A stretch of 41,446 bases of DNA from Sulfurimonas sp. SAG-AH-194-I05 (GTDB taxonomy: Bacteria; Campylobacterota; Campylobacteria; Campylobacterales; Sulfurimonadaceae), in contig NZ_JAEMVA010000012.1 in the NCBI RefSeq assembly GCF_029215955.1, positions 1 to 41,446 on the forward strand, read 5' to 3'. Below the pieces are notes generated by a model, which was given only the letters and a program-made list of their open reading frames with translations, was not told where the DNA came from and did no database searches. The position numbers were made by a program, and so were the translations under genes. The first letter of the stretch is position 1. The number at the start of each line of letters is the position of its first letter. Positions 1 through 8,594 of this stretch are shown here, piece after piece.

Positions 1-432
1 TGCTTTTACAGATTCTAGGTTTGTTTGTTGTTCAGCAAATGATGTTTTAGCTGCTTCAACTTGTTCTCTTTTCGCTTCAACAATTTTGTCAAGTCTTTGT
101 ATTTCTTCGTTTGCAAAAGTAACTTGTTCTTTTGCTATTTCTTCTTCTAGCTGGAGTGATTTCATTTCACGTTCAGTTTTAACATCACCACTTTTTTTAG
201 AATTTTCTTCTAATTTTTGAGAAAGTTCAGCAAGATGTAATTCATTCTTTGCTTTTTTTAACTCTTCGTCTTTAATTTCGTTTGTTAAATTTTCAATATC
301 TGACTCAACGCTTTTAGTTTTTGCTAAAGCTGCTTCGTAGTTGTAGTTTGCTTCTTCTATTTGAGGCTCAAATGCATCGATCTCTTTGTCTACTTTAGAG
401 AGGTCAATTAATTGCTTAAGATGCTGGTTCAT
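1..432 (-). CDS. Zinc-ribbon/coiled-coil protein of the HP0958 (FlgZ) type, 3' end missing
   Basis: The frame is open from an ATG at 430-432 to the left edge (144 codons), so the C-terminus is missing. The visible part starts MNQHLKQLIDLSKVDKEID and is almost entirely a charged helical coiled coil rich in E, K, A and Q. This is the N-terminal hairpin expected of the HP0958 family, whose C-terminal C4 zinc ribbon would lie outside the window. In Helicobacter HP0958 binds the sigma-54 factor RpoN and flaA mRNA and supports flagellar assembly; that role is family knowledge and is not visible here. The ATG shares one base with the stop of the upstream Nif3-like gene (TAATG), so the two are translationally coupled. 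The same Nif3/zinc-ribbon pairing occurs in Helicobacter. The family call rests on the coiled coil plus context. Confidence 0.75.
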   Translation of the reverse strand, partial: MNQHLKQLIDLSKVDKEIDAFEPQIEEANYNYEAALAKTKSVESDIENLTNEIKDEELKKAKNELHLAELSQKLEENSKKSGDVKTEREMKSLQLEEEIAKEQVTFANEEIQRLDKIVEAKREQVEAAKTSFAEQQTNLESVKA

Positions 433-1169
433 TAGGTTCCTTTTCGGTTTATATATGTGAACGGATTCTTTGATGTTGCAATTATAGCTTCTAAACCTAA
501 AATTTTCAAATCATTCCTTAAAATTTCTCCAAAAAAGCACTCACTTTCATAATGACCTATATCAATAAGTGACAATCCTATACTTTTTGCTTCCATTGCA
601 TCATGGTATTTAATGTCTCCAGTTAAGAAACAATCAGCATCTATTTCTTTAAGTAAAGAGCACCCAGAACCCGTTACTAATGCCACAGTTTGCACATGTT
701 CATGACATTGAACACTTTTTATATAGTCCAGCTTAAATAACTCCGCAACCTTCTGTGAAAAATTACTAAAACTATCATTTACTTCCAAATATGCAATAAA
801 CCCATCTTTTTTTACAATTTTATAACCTAAAACCTTCTCACACACAAAATCATTCAGATGTGTTTTGTCAAAATTTGTATGCATTGCAATATTTGAAATG
901 TTTTTTTGTATCATTTTTTGTAACAGATTTGATGGGTACTGATTAAATTGAATTTTCTTCAAACCACTAAAAATAATAGGATGATGTGTAATGAGTAGCG
1001 TGTCATTATCGAGGGCATCAATAAGTTCTTCATCAACATCAATACTTACTGTTATTTTTTGAATATCTTGTGAAAAATCACCTAGTAATAAACCAGAGTT
1101 ATCCCATTTTTCTTGTATATCAAACGGGGATAGTTCATTTAAAAAGTTATAAATATCTAAAAGTTTCAT
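432..1169 (-). CDS. Nif3-like dinuclear metal-centre protein (YbgI family)
   Basis: A 245-residue protein of the Nif3/YbgI (GTP cyclohydrolase I type 2-like) family, which forms a toroidal hexamer with a two-metal site per subunit. Recognisable pieces are the N-terminal PFDIQEKWDNSGLLLGD segment, the LLITHHPIIFSGLK metal-binding HH motif near residue 62, AMHTNFD near residue 97, and the C-terminal DIGHYESE motif supplying a further His and Glu. The length fits the short family form without the inserted domain. The biochemical role is unsettled in all organisms. It lies 3 bp downstream of the TPR gene and overlaps the zinc-ribbon gene by one base. The family assignment is firm; the function is not. 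Confidence 0.9.
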   Translation of the reverse strand: MKLLDIYNFLNELSPFDIQEKWDNSGLLLGDFSQDIQKITVSIDVDEELIDALDNDTLLITHHPIIFSGLKKIQFNQYPSNLLQKMIQKNISNIAMHTNFDKTHLNDFVCEKVLGYKIVKKDGFIAYLEVNDSFSNFSQKVAELFKLDYIKSVQCHEHVQTVALVTGSGCSLLKEIDADCFLTGDIKYHDAMEAKSIGLSLIDIGHYESECFFGEILRNDLKILGLEAIIATSKNPFTYINRKGT

Positions 1170-1172
1170 TCT

Positions 1173-1790
1173 CTAATTTTCCTTGAGCTTCGCCAATTCT
1201 TCTTTTGCCTCAAGAAATTCAGGATTCAATTCAATAGCTTTACTATACATTTCTTGCGCTTCTTCAAAGCTTTCTATTTCAACAAGGAGGTTTCCATAGT
1301 TATAATATGTAATTGGATTCTCATCATCTATGTCTAAAGATGCTTTAAAGTGCATTTTTGCTGATGTATATTCACCATTAGCTCTATAAATACTAGCCAT
1401 CGAGTTATGAATGATCTCATTCTTTTTGTCAAGAGCAAGTGCTTCTTTATAGTACTTTAAAGATTCTATATTATCTCCACTTTTTTGTAAAATATATGCT
1501 ATTTTAAATAATATTTCTTCATTCTTTTCATCTTTTACATTTGCTTCGTTAAGGAAAGCCAATGCTTTTTGAAAATCTTCTTCCTCATACGCAGTATCCG
1601 CTTTTTCAAGTAATTCTTCTGAAGAAAAAGGAGAAAAAGAATCTATACTTTTTTGCGCATCATCTTCTTCATAAGGAGTGTCTGTATTTTCATTATTTTC
1701 TTGTGGGTCTTGAAGTGTTTGAATATGCTCGTAAATTTTAAATGCGAAAAAAGCAGATGCCCCAAGCATTAGTATTTGAAATAAACTCAT
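1173..1790 (-). CDS. Membrane-anchored TPR protein
   Basis: A 205-residue protein with one N-terminal hydrophobic segment (about residues 3-20), an acidic linker, and from about residue 58 a series of roughly four tetratricopeptide repeats. The repeats show the usual small and aromatic spacing, for example YEEEDFQKALAFLNEA, SLKYYKEALALD and YYNYGNLLVEIESFEEA. TPRs are protein-docking scaffolds; the partner cannot be told from sequence. It sits 2 bp downstream of the M23 peptidase gene and 3 bp upstream of the Nif3-like gene, so it is co-transcribed with both and may scaffold the cell-wall enzyme. That link is inference. No gene name can be assigned. Confidence 0.75.
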   Translation of the reverse strand: MSLFQILMLGASAFFAFKIYEHIQTLQDPQENNENTDTPYEEDDAQKSIDSFSPFSSEELLEKADTAYEEEDFQKALAFLNEANVKDEKNEEILFKIAYILQKSGDNIESLKYYKEALALDKKNEIIHNSMASIYRANGEYTSAKMHFKASLDIDDENPITYYNYGNLLVEIESFEEAQEMYSKAIELNPEFLEAKEELAKLKEN

Positions 1791-1792
1791 AG

Positions 1793-2680
1793 TTATTTGT
1801 CCTTCATTTTTTTTTCGTTCTTTTTTCTTAGCAATGTACCATTCATTAGTTTTACAAACTGGAGTGGATCCACTTGAACACCAGCAATACGAACTGAAAA
1901 ATGCAAGTGAGGGCCAGTAACCCGTCCACTCTTACCAGAGAATCCGATAACCTCACCCTTTTTAATCTTGTCATTTTGCTTTACTTTAAAAGCACTCATA
2001 TGGTAGTAGCAGGTGTATATACCCTGTCCATGGTCTATTATAACCGTTCCACCAGAATAAAACCTGTCTTTTACTAAGACAATTCTACCATCATTACTTG
2101 CGATTATAGGAGTACCTATTTTAGCACGGAAGTCTGTTCCACTATGGTAGCCTTTAAGTGTGTCATTATACACTCTTGCTTTTCCATAGTCACTTGTAAT
2201 AAAACTATTTAAAGGCAATACAAATTTTGAAGATAGAAAATTTTCTTTTGTTGCAGTTGCATAAATTTTCATTGCTTCATGGTACTCTTTTGAAATTCTT
2301 AGGGAGTGCTTTTTCTTAGGATTTACCTTTGATTTAGTAACGTGAATGCTTTCTTTTTTATACGCACCTTGTATGATTTTTAAAGCTATTTTTTCAGTTT
2401 TTTTTACACCATTTTTCGTATAATGAATTGTAGCAGTTTTATTTTTTGGTTTAGCATAGTAACTTACAGCAACAAAGGCATACATTTTTGTTCCATCAAC
2501 TGGGTTTGGATATATAGGAAAACTTTTTTTATCTAAGGTTATTTTTTGATAAACAATATTTTTTTCTTTGTCAAAAGTAAGTAAAGAGCTCGCACCATTT
2601 GCAATATTTGTATTTGTTACCTCAAAACTTAAAGCATAGATGAGTGTCTTAACAAAGAATATCATTAAAAATATTTTCAT
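1793..2680 (-). CDS. M23 family peptidase (LytM-type murein endopeptidase)
   Basis: A 295-residue exported protein with a hydrophobic N-terminus (about residues 1-18) and a C-terminal LytM/M23 domain (about 155-275). The zinc ligands are visible as H179 and D183 in GYHSGTDF and the HLH motif at 258-260; the motif TSDYGKAR and the GGTVIIDHGQG strand also fit the family. Enzymes with all three ligands cut peptide cross-links or stems in peptidoglycan. The middle region (20-150) is a beta-rich domain seen in epsilonproteobacterial cell-shape peptidases. The start ATG overlaps the smpB stop (TGATG). It is probably catalytically active and periplasmic; the cut bond is unknown. Confidence 0.88.
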   Translation of the reverse strand: MKIFLMIFFVKTLIYALSFEVTNTNIANGASSLLTFDKEKNIVYQKITLDKKSFPIYPNPVDGTKMYAFVAVSYYAKPKNKTATIHYTKNGVKKTEKIALKIIQGAYKKESIHVTKSKVNPKKKHSLRISKEYHEAMKIYATATKENFLSSKFVLPLNSFITSDYGKARVYNDTLKGYHSGTDFRAKIGTPIIASNDGRIVLVKDRFYSGGTVIIDHGQGIYTCYYHMSAFKVKQNDKIKKGEVIGFSGKSGRVTGPHLHFSVRIAGVQVDPLQFVKLMNGTLLRKKNEKKMKDK

Positions 2681-3132
2681 CAGTAATCCTTCATTGCACG
2701 AGCAATATCACGTTTTTGATCTTTTGCTTTAAGATCTTGTCTTTTATCATGAAGTTGTTTCCCTTTAGCAATTGCAATTTGAATTTTTACTAAATTCCTT
2801 GTGTTAAAGTAAAGCTGTAAAGGTACTATTGTATACCCATCACGGTTTACGGACTTCAACATTTTTTCTAACTGTTTTTTATGTAAAAGGAGCTTTCTAC
2901 TTCCTCTTTCTTCATGCCCATAAAAACGATGTGTAGTGTCGAGTCTTCCTATATGTGCATTAAAAAGAAAAGCTTCACTTCCTATAAAACGGATAAAACT
3001 ATCTTTTAAATTTACCCTTTTCGCACGGATTCCTTTTACTTCACTCCCTGTTAAAACCATTCCAGCCTCAAATTTTTCTTCTATAAAAAAATCATGATAT
3101 GCTTTTTTATTTTTTGCTAATGTTTCACCCAT
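2680..3132 (-). CDS. smpB: SsrA-binding protein SmpB
   Basis: A 150-residue protein that binds tmRNA (SsrA) and carries it to stalled ribosomes for trans-translation. The N-terminal [17 protein letters not shown], the [18 protein letters not shown] strand pair and the C-terminal basic tail with [12 protein letters not shown] and RDIARAMKD are characteristic, and the length is typical. It lies 11 bp downstream of ispE and overlaps the M23 gene by one base, within the conserved epsilonproteobacterial truB-csrA-ispE-smpB order. The tmRNA gene is not in this window. Confidence 0.97.
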   Translation of the reverse strand: MGETLAKNKKAYHDFFIEEKFEAGMVLTGSEVKGIRAKRVNLKDSFIRFIGSEAFLFNAHIGRLDTTHRFYGHEERGSRKLLLHKKQLEKMLKSVNRDGYTIVPLQLYFNTRNLVKIQIAIAKGKQLHDKRQDLKAKDQKRDIARAMKDY

Positions 3133-3143
3133 TATGTACTCTC

Positions 3144-3932
3144 TTATCCTTGTATAACTCTAAAAAAACTACTACCACTTCCGCTAAAGTGCCAGCCTTT
3201 TTTGTGATGGAGTATAAGTTGTGTGTATTCATCTTTTGCTGGGACAAATAAATCGTTTGCTTCATCAGCGTCCATTGATGTTAGTATATCTATAGATAAA
3301 GCTCTTTGTAACCTTACACTCTCAGCTTCAGTAATAGGAGCATAAAAAGTACTTCTATATTTTTGATATACCTTTGGCGTACTAATTTCCACTTTTGGAG
3401 TGAAGACTTCAAAAGCTAAACTCTCTTCATTAAACTCTACAACTCGTTCACCTATGCCACTCACGTTTGCGCTGTTGTATCCATATATAAAAAAAGGAAC
3501 ATCTGCCCCAACTTCTAAACCAATAACAGCGAGTTCATTTAAACTCAAGCCTAAATGAAGTACTTCATTACACATTTTAAGGTAAGTAGCAGCATCACTA
3601 CTCCCACCACCAAGACCTGCAAAAGCTGGTATGTTTTTTTGAACACAAACACCGTGTGTCCGCATAAGTTGTTCTAATTTTTCAGATTCAGTTGCTTTTT
3701 TCAGTGCAAAGTATGCTTTATAAATCGTGTTTTGATAAACATCACATGCAAAGTCACCTTTAATCACAAATGCTTCTGTTTTACCACCACAGTCCTCTTT
3801 TGAAGCAAAATAAAGTTCATCATATAAAGTATCAACTTTCATAAATCTACTGATAATTTCATGGTAGTTATCTCGCAAACCAGTTATTTTTAAAAAAATA
3901 TTTACTTTTGCATATGCTTTATAAACTTTCAT
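3144..3932 (-). CDS. ispE: 4-diphosphocytidyl-2-C-methyl-D-erythritol kinase
   Basis: A 262-residue GHMP-family kinase that phosphorylates CDP-ME in the non-mevalonate (MEP) isoprenoid pathway. The ATP-binding motif [10 protein letters not shown] is at residues 106-115, the N-terminal [12 protein letters not shown] segment is the substrate-side strand, and the C-terminal [11 protein letters not shown] is the third GHMP motif. It is slightly short for IspE but similar to Campylobacter and Helicobacter versions. It lies 8 bp after csrA and 11 bp before smpB in one transcription unit. Confidence 0.95.
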   Translation of the reverse strand: MKVYKAYAKVNIFLKITGLRDNYHEIISRFMKVDTLYDELYFASKEDCGGKTEAFVIKGDFACDVYQNTIYKAYFALKKATESEKLEQLMRTHGVCVQKNIPAFAGLGGGSSDAATYLKMCNEVLHLGLSLNELAVIGLEVGADVPFFIYGYNSANVSGIGERVVEFNEESLAFEVFTPKVEISTPKVYQKYRSTFYAPITEAESVRLQRALSIDILTSMDADEANDLFVPAKDEYTQLILHHKKGWHFSGSGSSFFRVIQG

Positions 3933-3940
3933 AAAAACTC

Positions 3941-4171
3941 TTATTTTCCGATAAGCTTACTCAATGCACCAATAGAATCTGTATCAACTTCTACCGCAGA
4001 TGCAAGGTTTGACTCTTTAACCTCGAGGAGTAATTCATTTCTAATGATTGAAATATCTCGTGGAGCATCAATTCCTAATTTCACTATACCCTTGTCTATC
4101 GATATTACTTTAAGTGTTATATTATCACCAATAACTATTGATTCATTGAGTTTTCTTGCGAGTACTAGCAT
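3941..4171 (-). CDS. csrA: Carbon storage regulator CsrA
   Basis: A 76-residue RNA-binding translational regulator. The N-terminus MLVLARKLNESIVIGDNI and the RNA-contact region GIDAPRDISIIR (about residues 34-46) match CsrA closely. As in other Campylobacterota, the C-terminal extension is longer than in E. coli. In this phylum CsrA represses flagellin mRNA translation and is antagonised by the flagellar protein FliW; FliW is not in this window. The gene overlaps the end of truB by 7 bp, so it is coupled to tRNA modification and isoprenoid genes. Confidence 0.96.
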   Translation of the reverse strand: MLVLARKLNESIVIGDNITLKVISIDKGIVKLGIDAPRDISIIRNELLLEVKESNLASAVEVDTDSIGALSKLIGK

Positions 4172-4989
4172 GTGTAAATCCTACCTAGTTCATATTTTAC
4201 TTTATTTTTTTGTATATTTATTATTGAAATAGTATCACTATTATCTAACCAGTAATACCCTTCTTCTTGTATTTCTAAGTCTTCTATAGCAAGAACTCTT
4301 CCATAATCTATATTTTCTTGCTTGCCATTGTATTTATTTAAGGGAATATTCAAAGACTTTTTAATATCAAGTACTTTTTCATCCTCATAAACAAATTTTC
4401 CCTCATTTAATCGCTCGAGTGCACTTAGGCTTCCATGTGAAACACCTAATTTATTTGCTATTATTTTTCCAAGAGACCGTATATATGTTCCCTCTGAGAC
4501 AGTAGCTTCAAACGTTACAAAGGGATGCATGTAATGAAGTAGTTGTATATCATAAATTTTAGAATTTACTTTATTTAAAGTGAATTCTTTTCCCGCGCGT
4601 GCTAAATCATATGCACGTTGTCCATTTATACGTTTTGCACTAAAAATAGGTGGTTCATATTCTAAAGTTCCTTCAAGTGATTGCACCGCTTTTTGAACTT
4701 CTGCTTTTTCTAATTCTGGGAGGATTTCCACATGCTCAATCATCTCAGTATCTAAACTGTCTGAGTTTGCGCCTAACCATAAAGTCGCTCTATATTTTTT
4801 AGGAGTTTTGTCTAAAAAACGAAAAAGTTTAGTATGCGAACCCATTCCTATGATTAAAACACCTTTTGCAAAAGGGTCCAGTGTTCCCGTGAAACCTGCT
4901 TTTTTATTTTTGTATTTTCTTTTTAACTTTGTAAGAAAAAAATTTGACGTAATTCCAGAAGGTTTATAGGCAACAAAAAGTCGGTTCAT
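4165..4989 (-). CDS. truB: tRNA pseudouridine-55 synthase TruB
   Basis: A 274-residue enzyme that makes pseudouridine 55 in the T-loop of tRNAs. The catalytic aspartate is D38 in the motif GFTGTLDPFAKGVL, and the N-terminal AYKPSGITS and the SEGTYIRSLG motif near residue 165 are family signatures. The gene starts directly at the uvrD stop (TAAATG, no gap) and overlaps csrA by 7 bp. Length is slightly short because the C-terminal PUA-like part is reduced, which is common in epsilonproteobacteria. Confidence 0.95.
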   Translation of the reverse strand: MNRLFVAYKPSGITSNFFLTKLKRKYKNKKAGFTGTLDPFAKGVLIIGMGSHTKLFRFLDKTPKKYRATLWLGANSDSLDTEMIEHVEILPELEKAEVQKAVQSLEGTLEYEPPIFSAKRINGQRAYDLARAGKEFTLNKVNSKIYDIQLLHYMHPFVTFEATVSEGTYIRSLGKIIANKLGVSHGSLSALERLNEGKFVYEDEKVLDIKKSLNIPLNKYNGKQENIDYGRVLAIEDLEIQEEGYYWLDNSDTISIINIQKNKVKYELGRIYTC

Positions 4990-7038
4990 TTAAAGTCTTT
5001 CTATAAATGAAGCAAGAATTTCTTTTTTATTTCCTGCAAAATTTATGCTTAACTTAAACTCACGTCCTGACTTACTCACACCACTGACACGTCCTGTTCC
5101 AAATATTTTATGACGTACTAAATCACCTTTTTTAAAAGCCGTTGTACTCTCTACAATTAAAGAACCCTCACAAAGCCCTGCTTCGTTAAAAAATCTACTT
5201 TTTTGTAAATCACTTCGTCGTCCCTTATAAAAACGACTTCCAACATGTGAAAGTGTTAAGGTATCTTTTGCACGGGTAAAAGAAACATACCCTAAACGTC
5301 GTTCTTCTTCTAGGTCACTTCCATCACCCACAAGTGGCAAGAAACCTTCTTCTAAACCTATGATAAAGACATGTTGAAATTCTAAACCTTTTGAAGCATG
5401 GATACTCATCATATAAATGGACTCACCCTCAACTTGGTCTTGTTCGCTCTGTAGTGTAAGTTCATTTAAAAATTCATCGAGTCCAGCATCAGGACCTTTT
5501 TTTATAAAGTCACGAAAGAGTCCATAAAACTCATCCATATTAAGAACTCTATCTGCCTCGTCTTGCATTCCTTTATAAATATCTTTTAAATGAAAAGTTT
5601 CTTCTAAGAGGTCTATAAACTCGTAAGTAGATTCTTGTGCAACTTTTGAAACTGCTTCAATATCTTTTATAAACTGCTTGAGTGTTGCCGCATTTTTTTT
5701 ACGTACTTGGAGTTCAAGTTCAGCTTGCGTAGCCGATTTCACATATTGATAAATAGACGATTGATTTAAAAGTGCAGCGAGTTCAATTTTATCTAAGCTT
5801 GCTTTTCCTAGTCCACGTTTTGGTTTGTTTGCAATACGTTTAAAAGAAAAATCATCATGAAAGTTTGTAATTACACGTATATAAGAAATGAGATCCTTAA
5901 TCTCTGCTCTATCATAAAAACGTAATCCACCAACAAGCTTATAGGGAATCCGCGCACGATTCAAGCCCTCTTCTATAGAACGGGACAAAACATTCACACG
6001 ATAAAGGATAGCAATATCATTTGCAGAAGTTCCAGAATTTAAAAGTTTAGCAATGTTCGCTGCAATTTTTCTTGCTTCTTCATTTTCATCGTTTGAATTA
6101 AGAACGCAAACATCTTCGCCGTTTCCACGTGTTGCAATAAGTTTTTTTCCTAAACGTGAACGGTTGTGTTCTATTAAAGAGTTTGCAACTTCTAAAATAG
6201 GTACACGTGAACGATAATTTTCTTCAAGTTTAAAAACAGTTGCACCCTTAAAATCTAAGTCAAATTCCATAATATTACGAATGTGTGCACCACGCCATCC
6301 ATAAATACTTTGATCATCATCACCCACAACACAAATATTTTTATGCGTAGTACAAAGTTTTTGAATAAGTTTTAATTGTAACTCATTTGTATCTTGGTAC
6401 TCATCTATCATAATGTACTGGTATTTTTGACTTGTTGATGTAGCAAGTTCTTCGTTTTCATTAAGCAGTTTATAGGTAAGTGCAATGAGATCATCAAAAT
6501 CAACAAGATTATTTTCATTTAAATAATTTTCATACTCTTCATAAACCTTTGCAATTTGTTGGTAGTTAAAAAGCTCTGCTTGTTTGTATGCTTCATCAGG
6601 AGTTAGAAGTGAATTTTTATAACGTGATATTTCACTTGCTATTAAAGGTGTTGGAAGTTCTGCATTGATTTTTTTGATGATTTTCTTCTTATCATCTGTG
6701 TCAATTACTACAAAATTGTTCTTTCTTCCTAGTAAATGTATATTAAATTTTAAAAATAATAACCCAAACTTATGAAAAGTACACAATAAAGGTGGATATG
6801 TTAGGTTGTTTATCATAGCTAGAGAGCGTTCTCGCATCTCTTTTGCTGCTTTATTTGTAAAAGTAAGCGTTAATGTGTTCGATGCAGGGATACCAACTTC
6901 TTCTATTAAATATGCTAATCGGGAAATTATCGTTGTAGTTTTACCACTTCCAGCTCCAGCTAAAATAAGTACAGGACCCTCTGTTTGCTTCACTGCCTGT
7001 GTTTGTGCTTCATTTAGTTTATCAAATATTTTATTCAT
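4990..7038 (-). CDS. uvrD: UvrD/PcrA-type superfamily 1 DNA helicase
   Basis: An ATP-dependent 3'-5' DNA helicase for nucleotide-excision and mismatch-type repair and for clearing stalled complexes. Counting from the ATG at 7038 (682 aa), motif I GAGSGKT is at about 28-34. Then come DEYQDTN (motif II), DDDQSIYGWRGA (III), LEENYRS (IV), MSIHASKGLEFQ (V) and YVSFTRAKD (VI). The C-terminal FKKGDLVRHKIFGTGRV stretch matches the Tudor-like RNA-polymerase-contacting tail of PcrA/UvrD. A TTG six bases upstream (7044) is an alternative start; neither has a clear ribosome-binding site. It is the first gene of the operon running left to position 1. UvrD versus Rep cannot be fully separated, but the tail favours UvrD/PcrA. 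Confidence 0.93.
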   Translation of the reverse strand: MNKIFDKLNEAQTQAVKQTEGPVLILAGAGSGKTTTIISRLAYLIEEVGIPASNTLTLTFTNKAAKEMRERSLAMINNLTYPPLLCTFHKFGLLFLKFNIHLLGRKNNFVVIDTDDKKKIIKKINAELPTPLIASEISRYKNSLLTPDEAYKQAELFNYQQIAKVYEEYENYLNENNLVDFDDLIALTYKLLNENEELATSTSQKYQYIMIDEYQDTNELQLKLIQKLCTTHKNICVVGDDDQSIYGWRGAHIRNIMEFDLDFKGATVFKLEENYRSRVPILEVANSLIEHNRSRLGKKLIATRGNGEDVCVLNSNDENEEARKIAANIAKLLNSGTSANDIAILYRVNVLSRSIEEGLNRARIPYKLVGGLRFYDRAEIKDLISYIRVITNFHDDFSFKRIANKPKRGLGKASLDKIELAALLNQSSIYQYVKSATQAELELQVRKKNAATLKQFIKDIEAVSKVAQESTYEFIDLLEETFHLKDIYKGMQDEADRVLNMDEFYGLFRDFIKKGPDAGLDEFLNELTLQSEQDQVEGESIYMMSIHASKGLEFQHVFIIGLEEGFLPLVGDGSDLEEERRLGYVSFTRAKDTLTLSHVGSRFYKGRRSDLQKSRFFNEAGLCEGSLIVESTTAFKKGDLVRHKIFGTGRVSGVSKSGREFKLSINFAGNKKEILASFIERL

Positions 7039-7080
7039 CTGCAACCATTTTATTGAGTAATATGTTTTATAATTATTAAT

Positions 7081-7086
7081 ATTATA
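7081..7086 (-). promoter_or_regulatory. Candidate -10 box for the uvrD-truB-csrA operon
   Basis: On the minus strand this reads TATAAT, about 43 bases upstream of the uvrD ATG, in the 139-bp AT-rich gap between uvrD and the divergent lysR gene. No -35 box is evident, which is usual for housekeeping promoters in Campylobacterota. A predicted transcript start near 7074 would give a leader of roughly 36 bases. Confidence 0.45.
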
Positions 7087-7123
7087 ACCTAAATTTTATA
7101 AATTATCACAAAACTATTGATTT

Positions 7124-7146
7124 AATTATAATTCTGAGTTATAATT
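7124..7146 (+). promoter_or_regulatory. Inverted repeat overlapping the lysR -10 box; candidate LysR operator
   Basis: Perfect 8-bp arms AATTATAA and TTATAATT are separated by the 7 bases TTCTGAG. The right arm contains TATAAT (7140-7145), a good -10 box for the lysR gene that starts at 7178 behind an AGGA ribosome-binding site (7168-7171). A dyad placed over the -10 of a regulator's own promoter suggests autorepression, the usual arrangement for LysR-type regulators. Binding is inferred, and AT-rich dyads also arise by chance. Confidence 0.45.
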
Positions 7147-7177
7147 TCACTTATCAACTAAACTTATAGGAATTATT

Positions 7178-8080
7178 ATGTTAAGAGATTTTGCCAAATT
7201 ACAAACATTTTTGATGGTTATTAAAGAGAAAAGTTTCTCTAAAGCATCAGCAAAACTAGGTATATCACAACCAGCAGTTACACAACAAATAAAATACATT
7301 GAAGATTATCTTGACACTAGAATTGTAGAAAGAAAGAAAAATGGTATATTATTAACAAAAGAAGGTGAGGATTTATACAGAATCGCTCAAAAACTAGATA
7401 AAACAATCGCAAATAGCGAAAAAGAACTTCTAAGAATTATGAACAAAGATTTCACTTTCATTATGGGTGCATCATCTACCATTGGTAATTATATTCTTCC
7501 AACGTACCTTGGTGACATTAAGAAAAAAATCAATAATGAAGTCTTTATGAATATTGCACTTTCAAGTGAAATAATTGAGCAATTAGAAGACAAAAAAATA
7601 GATATTGCGCTTATTGAATCTCCAATTTTTAAAGATAATATTATTTATCGAGAATGGGTGGAAGATGAACTTGTAATTTTTTCAAACCAACAACTTCCAA
7701 AAACATTAAAAGCAGAAGATATGCACAATTTCGATTGGATTTGTCGTGAAGAAAATTCACATACAAGACTTTTAACTTCAGAAGCTTTTGAAGAAATAGA
7801 TGTTGCTTGTGATAACTTTTGTGTTCTAGGGACACTTTCTAGTCCAACCGCAATTAAAGAAACTATTCTTCATGCGAATTCAAATGCACCAAGACCTGTT
7901 GCTTCTGTTATGTCAAAGCATGTTATTAAAGAAGAAGTAAAAGATGGAAAACTTTTTGAAGCAAGAATGAAAGACCATAAAATTGAAAGAAAATTTTATA
8001 TTGCTTATCTTAAAGAAAGAAAACATGATGCTTTTGTTGATAATGTTGTCAACTATCTGCTAGGAATTAGCAAAGTATAA
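7178..8080 (+). CDS. LysR-family transcriptional regulator
   Basis: A 300-residue regulator with an N-terminal winged helix-turn-helix (helix-turn-helix core FSKASAKLGISQPAVTQQI, about residues 20-38) and a C-terminal two-lobed periplasmic-binding-like effector domain (about 90-295). AGGA lies 6 bases before the ATG. It is transcribed away from the uvrD operon and ends in a strong terminator hairpin, so it is a single-gene unit. Its targets are not visible. The nearest genes in the same direction are several kilobases away, and the divergent neighbour is a repair helicase, so the usual rule of LysR controlling the adjacent gene gives no clear answer. The effector is unknown. Confidence 0.9.
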   Translation: MLRDFAKLQTFLMVIKEKSFSKASAKLGISQPAVTQQIKYIEDYLDTRIVERKKNGILLTKEGEDLYRIAQKLDKTIANSEKELLRIMNKDFTFIMGASSTIGNYILPTYLGDIKKKINNEVFMNIALSSEIIEQLEDKKIDIALIESPIFKDNIIYREWVEDELVIFSNQQLPKTLKAEDMHNFDWICREENSHTRLLTSEAFEEIDVACDNFCVLGTLSSPTAIKETILHANSNAPRPVASVMSKHVIKEEVKDGKLFEARMKDHKIERKFYIAYLKERKHDAFVDNVVNYLLGISKV

Positions 8081-8104
8081 AAGTAAGGATTTTCCTTACT
8101 TTTT
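8079..8104 (+). terminator. Rho-independent terminator between lysR and the convergent 152-aa gene
   Basis: A 9-bp stem (AAGTAAGGA / TCCTTACTT) with a three-base loop, extended by AA/TT pairs, follows directly on the lysR stop codon and runs into a T tract. The A-rich left flank gives a U tract on the other strand as well, so it can serve both convergent genes. Confidence 0.85.
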
Positions 8105-8125
8105 AAACGCCTCTTTTGTAAACTA

Positions 8126-8584
8126 CTATTTTTTTAAAAACTTTGAATTTTCTGGATTATTTAAAAATGAAGCCATAGAATTTTTAACTCCATTGTCATC
8201 TTTCTTTTTCTCTACTTCTAATGTTTCACTATATGTTGACAAATTAATGAGTACTGGTGTTTCATCTATAATTACTTGCATAATACTTAGCAATGGGACA
8301 CTCACAACACTACCAAAATTATCTGCTCCAAAGCCAGCTTCAAAAACAAGCATATTATCTACAATACGTGCTGTCTCAAATGTATAGCCTGCGAGAAAAA
8401 AAAGTGTCAAAGGACGAAATTCCGAGTTAATATTTTCTGGGAGTTCTGGGTTAAATGAAATCTCTTCTATTTTACAAAGAATACCAAAATTTTGTTCCTC
8501 TTCAAAAAAATGAACAACTAAGTCTTGAATATTTTTTTGCATTAAGAGGGCAAATTTTTTATCGTTGATTATACTTTCTAACAC
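8126..8584 (-). CDS. Conserved hypothetical protein, 152 aa, possible SspB-like fold
   Basis: A soluble protein with no signal peptide or membrane segment, starting at GTG (8584) with AGGA eight bases upstream. The N-terminal half is helical then beta-rich (FRPLTLFFLAGYTFETARI). The segment FGSVVSVPLLSIMQVIID resembles the strand-helix of ClpXP adaptor SspB, where a glycine-rich strand is followed by a VPxxAIxxIYA pattern. It ends in a charged tail (residues 120-152) ending SKFLKK, which is also the layout of SspB. This resemblance is by eye and weak. It follows the lyase gene by 10 bp and is probably the last gene of the cysK unit. Confidence 0.6.
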   Translation of the reverse strand: MLESIINDKKFALLMQKNIQDLVVHFFEEEQNFGILCKIEEISFNPELPENINSEFRPLTLFFLAGYTFETARIVDNMLVFEAGFGADNFGSVVSVPLLSIMQVIIDETPVLINLSTYSETLEVEKKKDDNGVKNSMASFLNNPENSKFLKK

Positions 8585-8594
8585 TTTATTTCCT

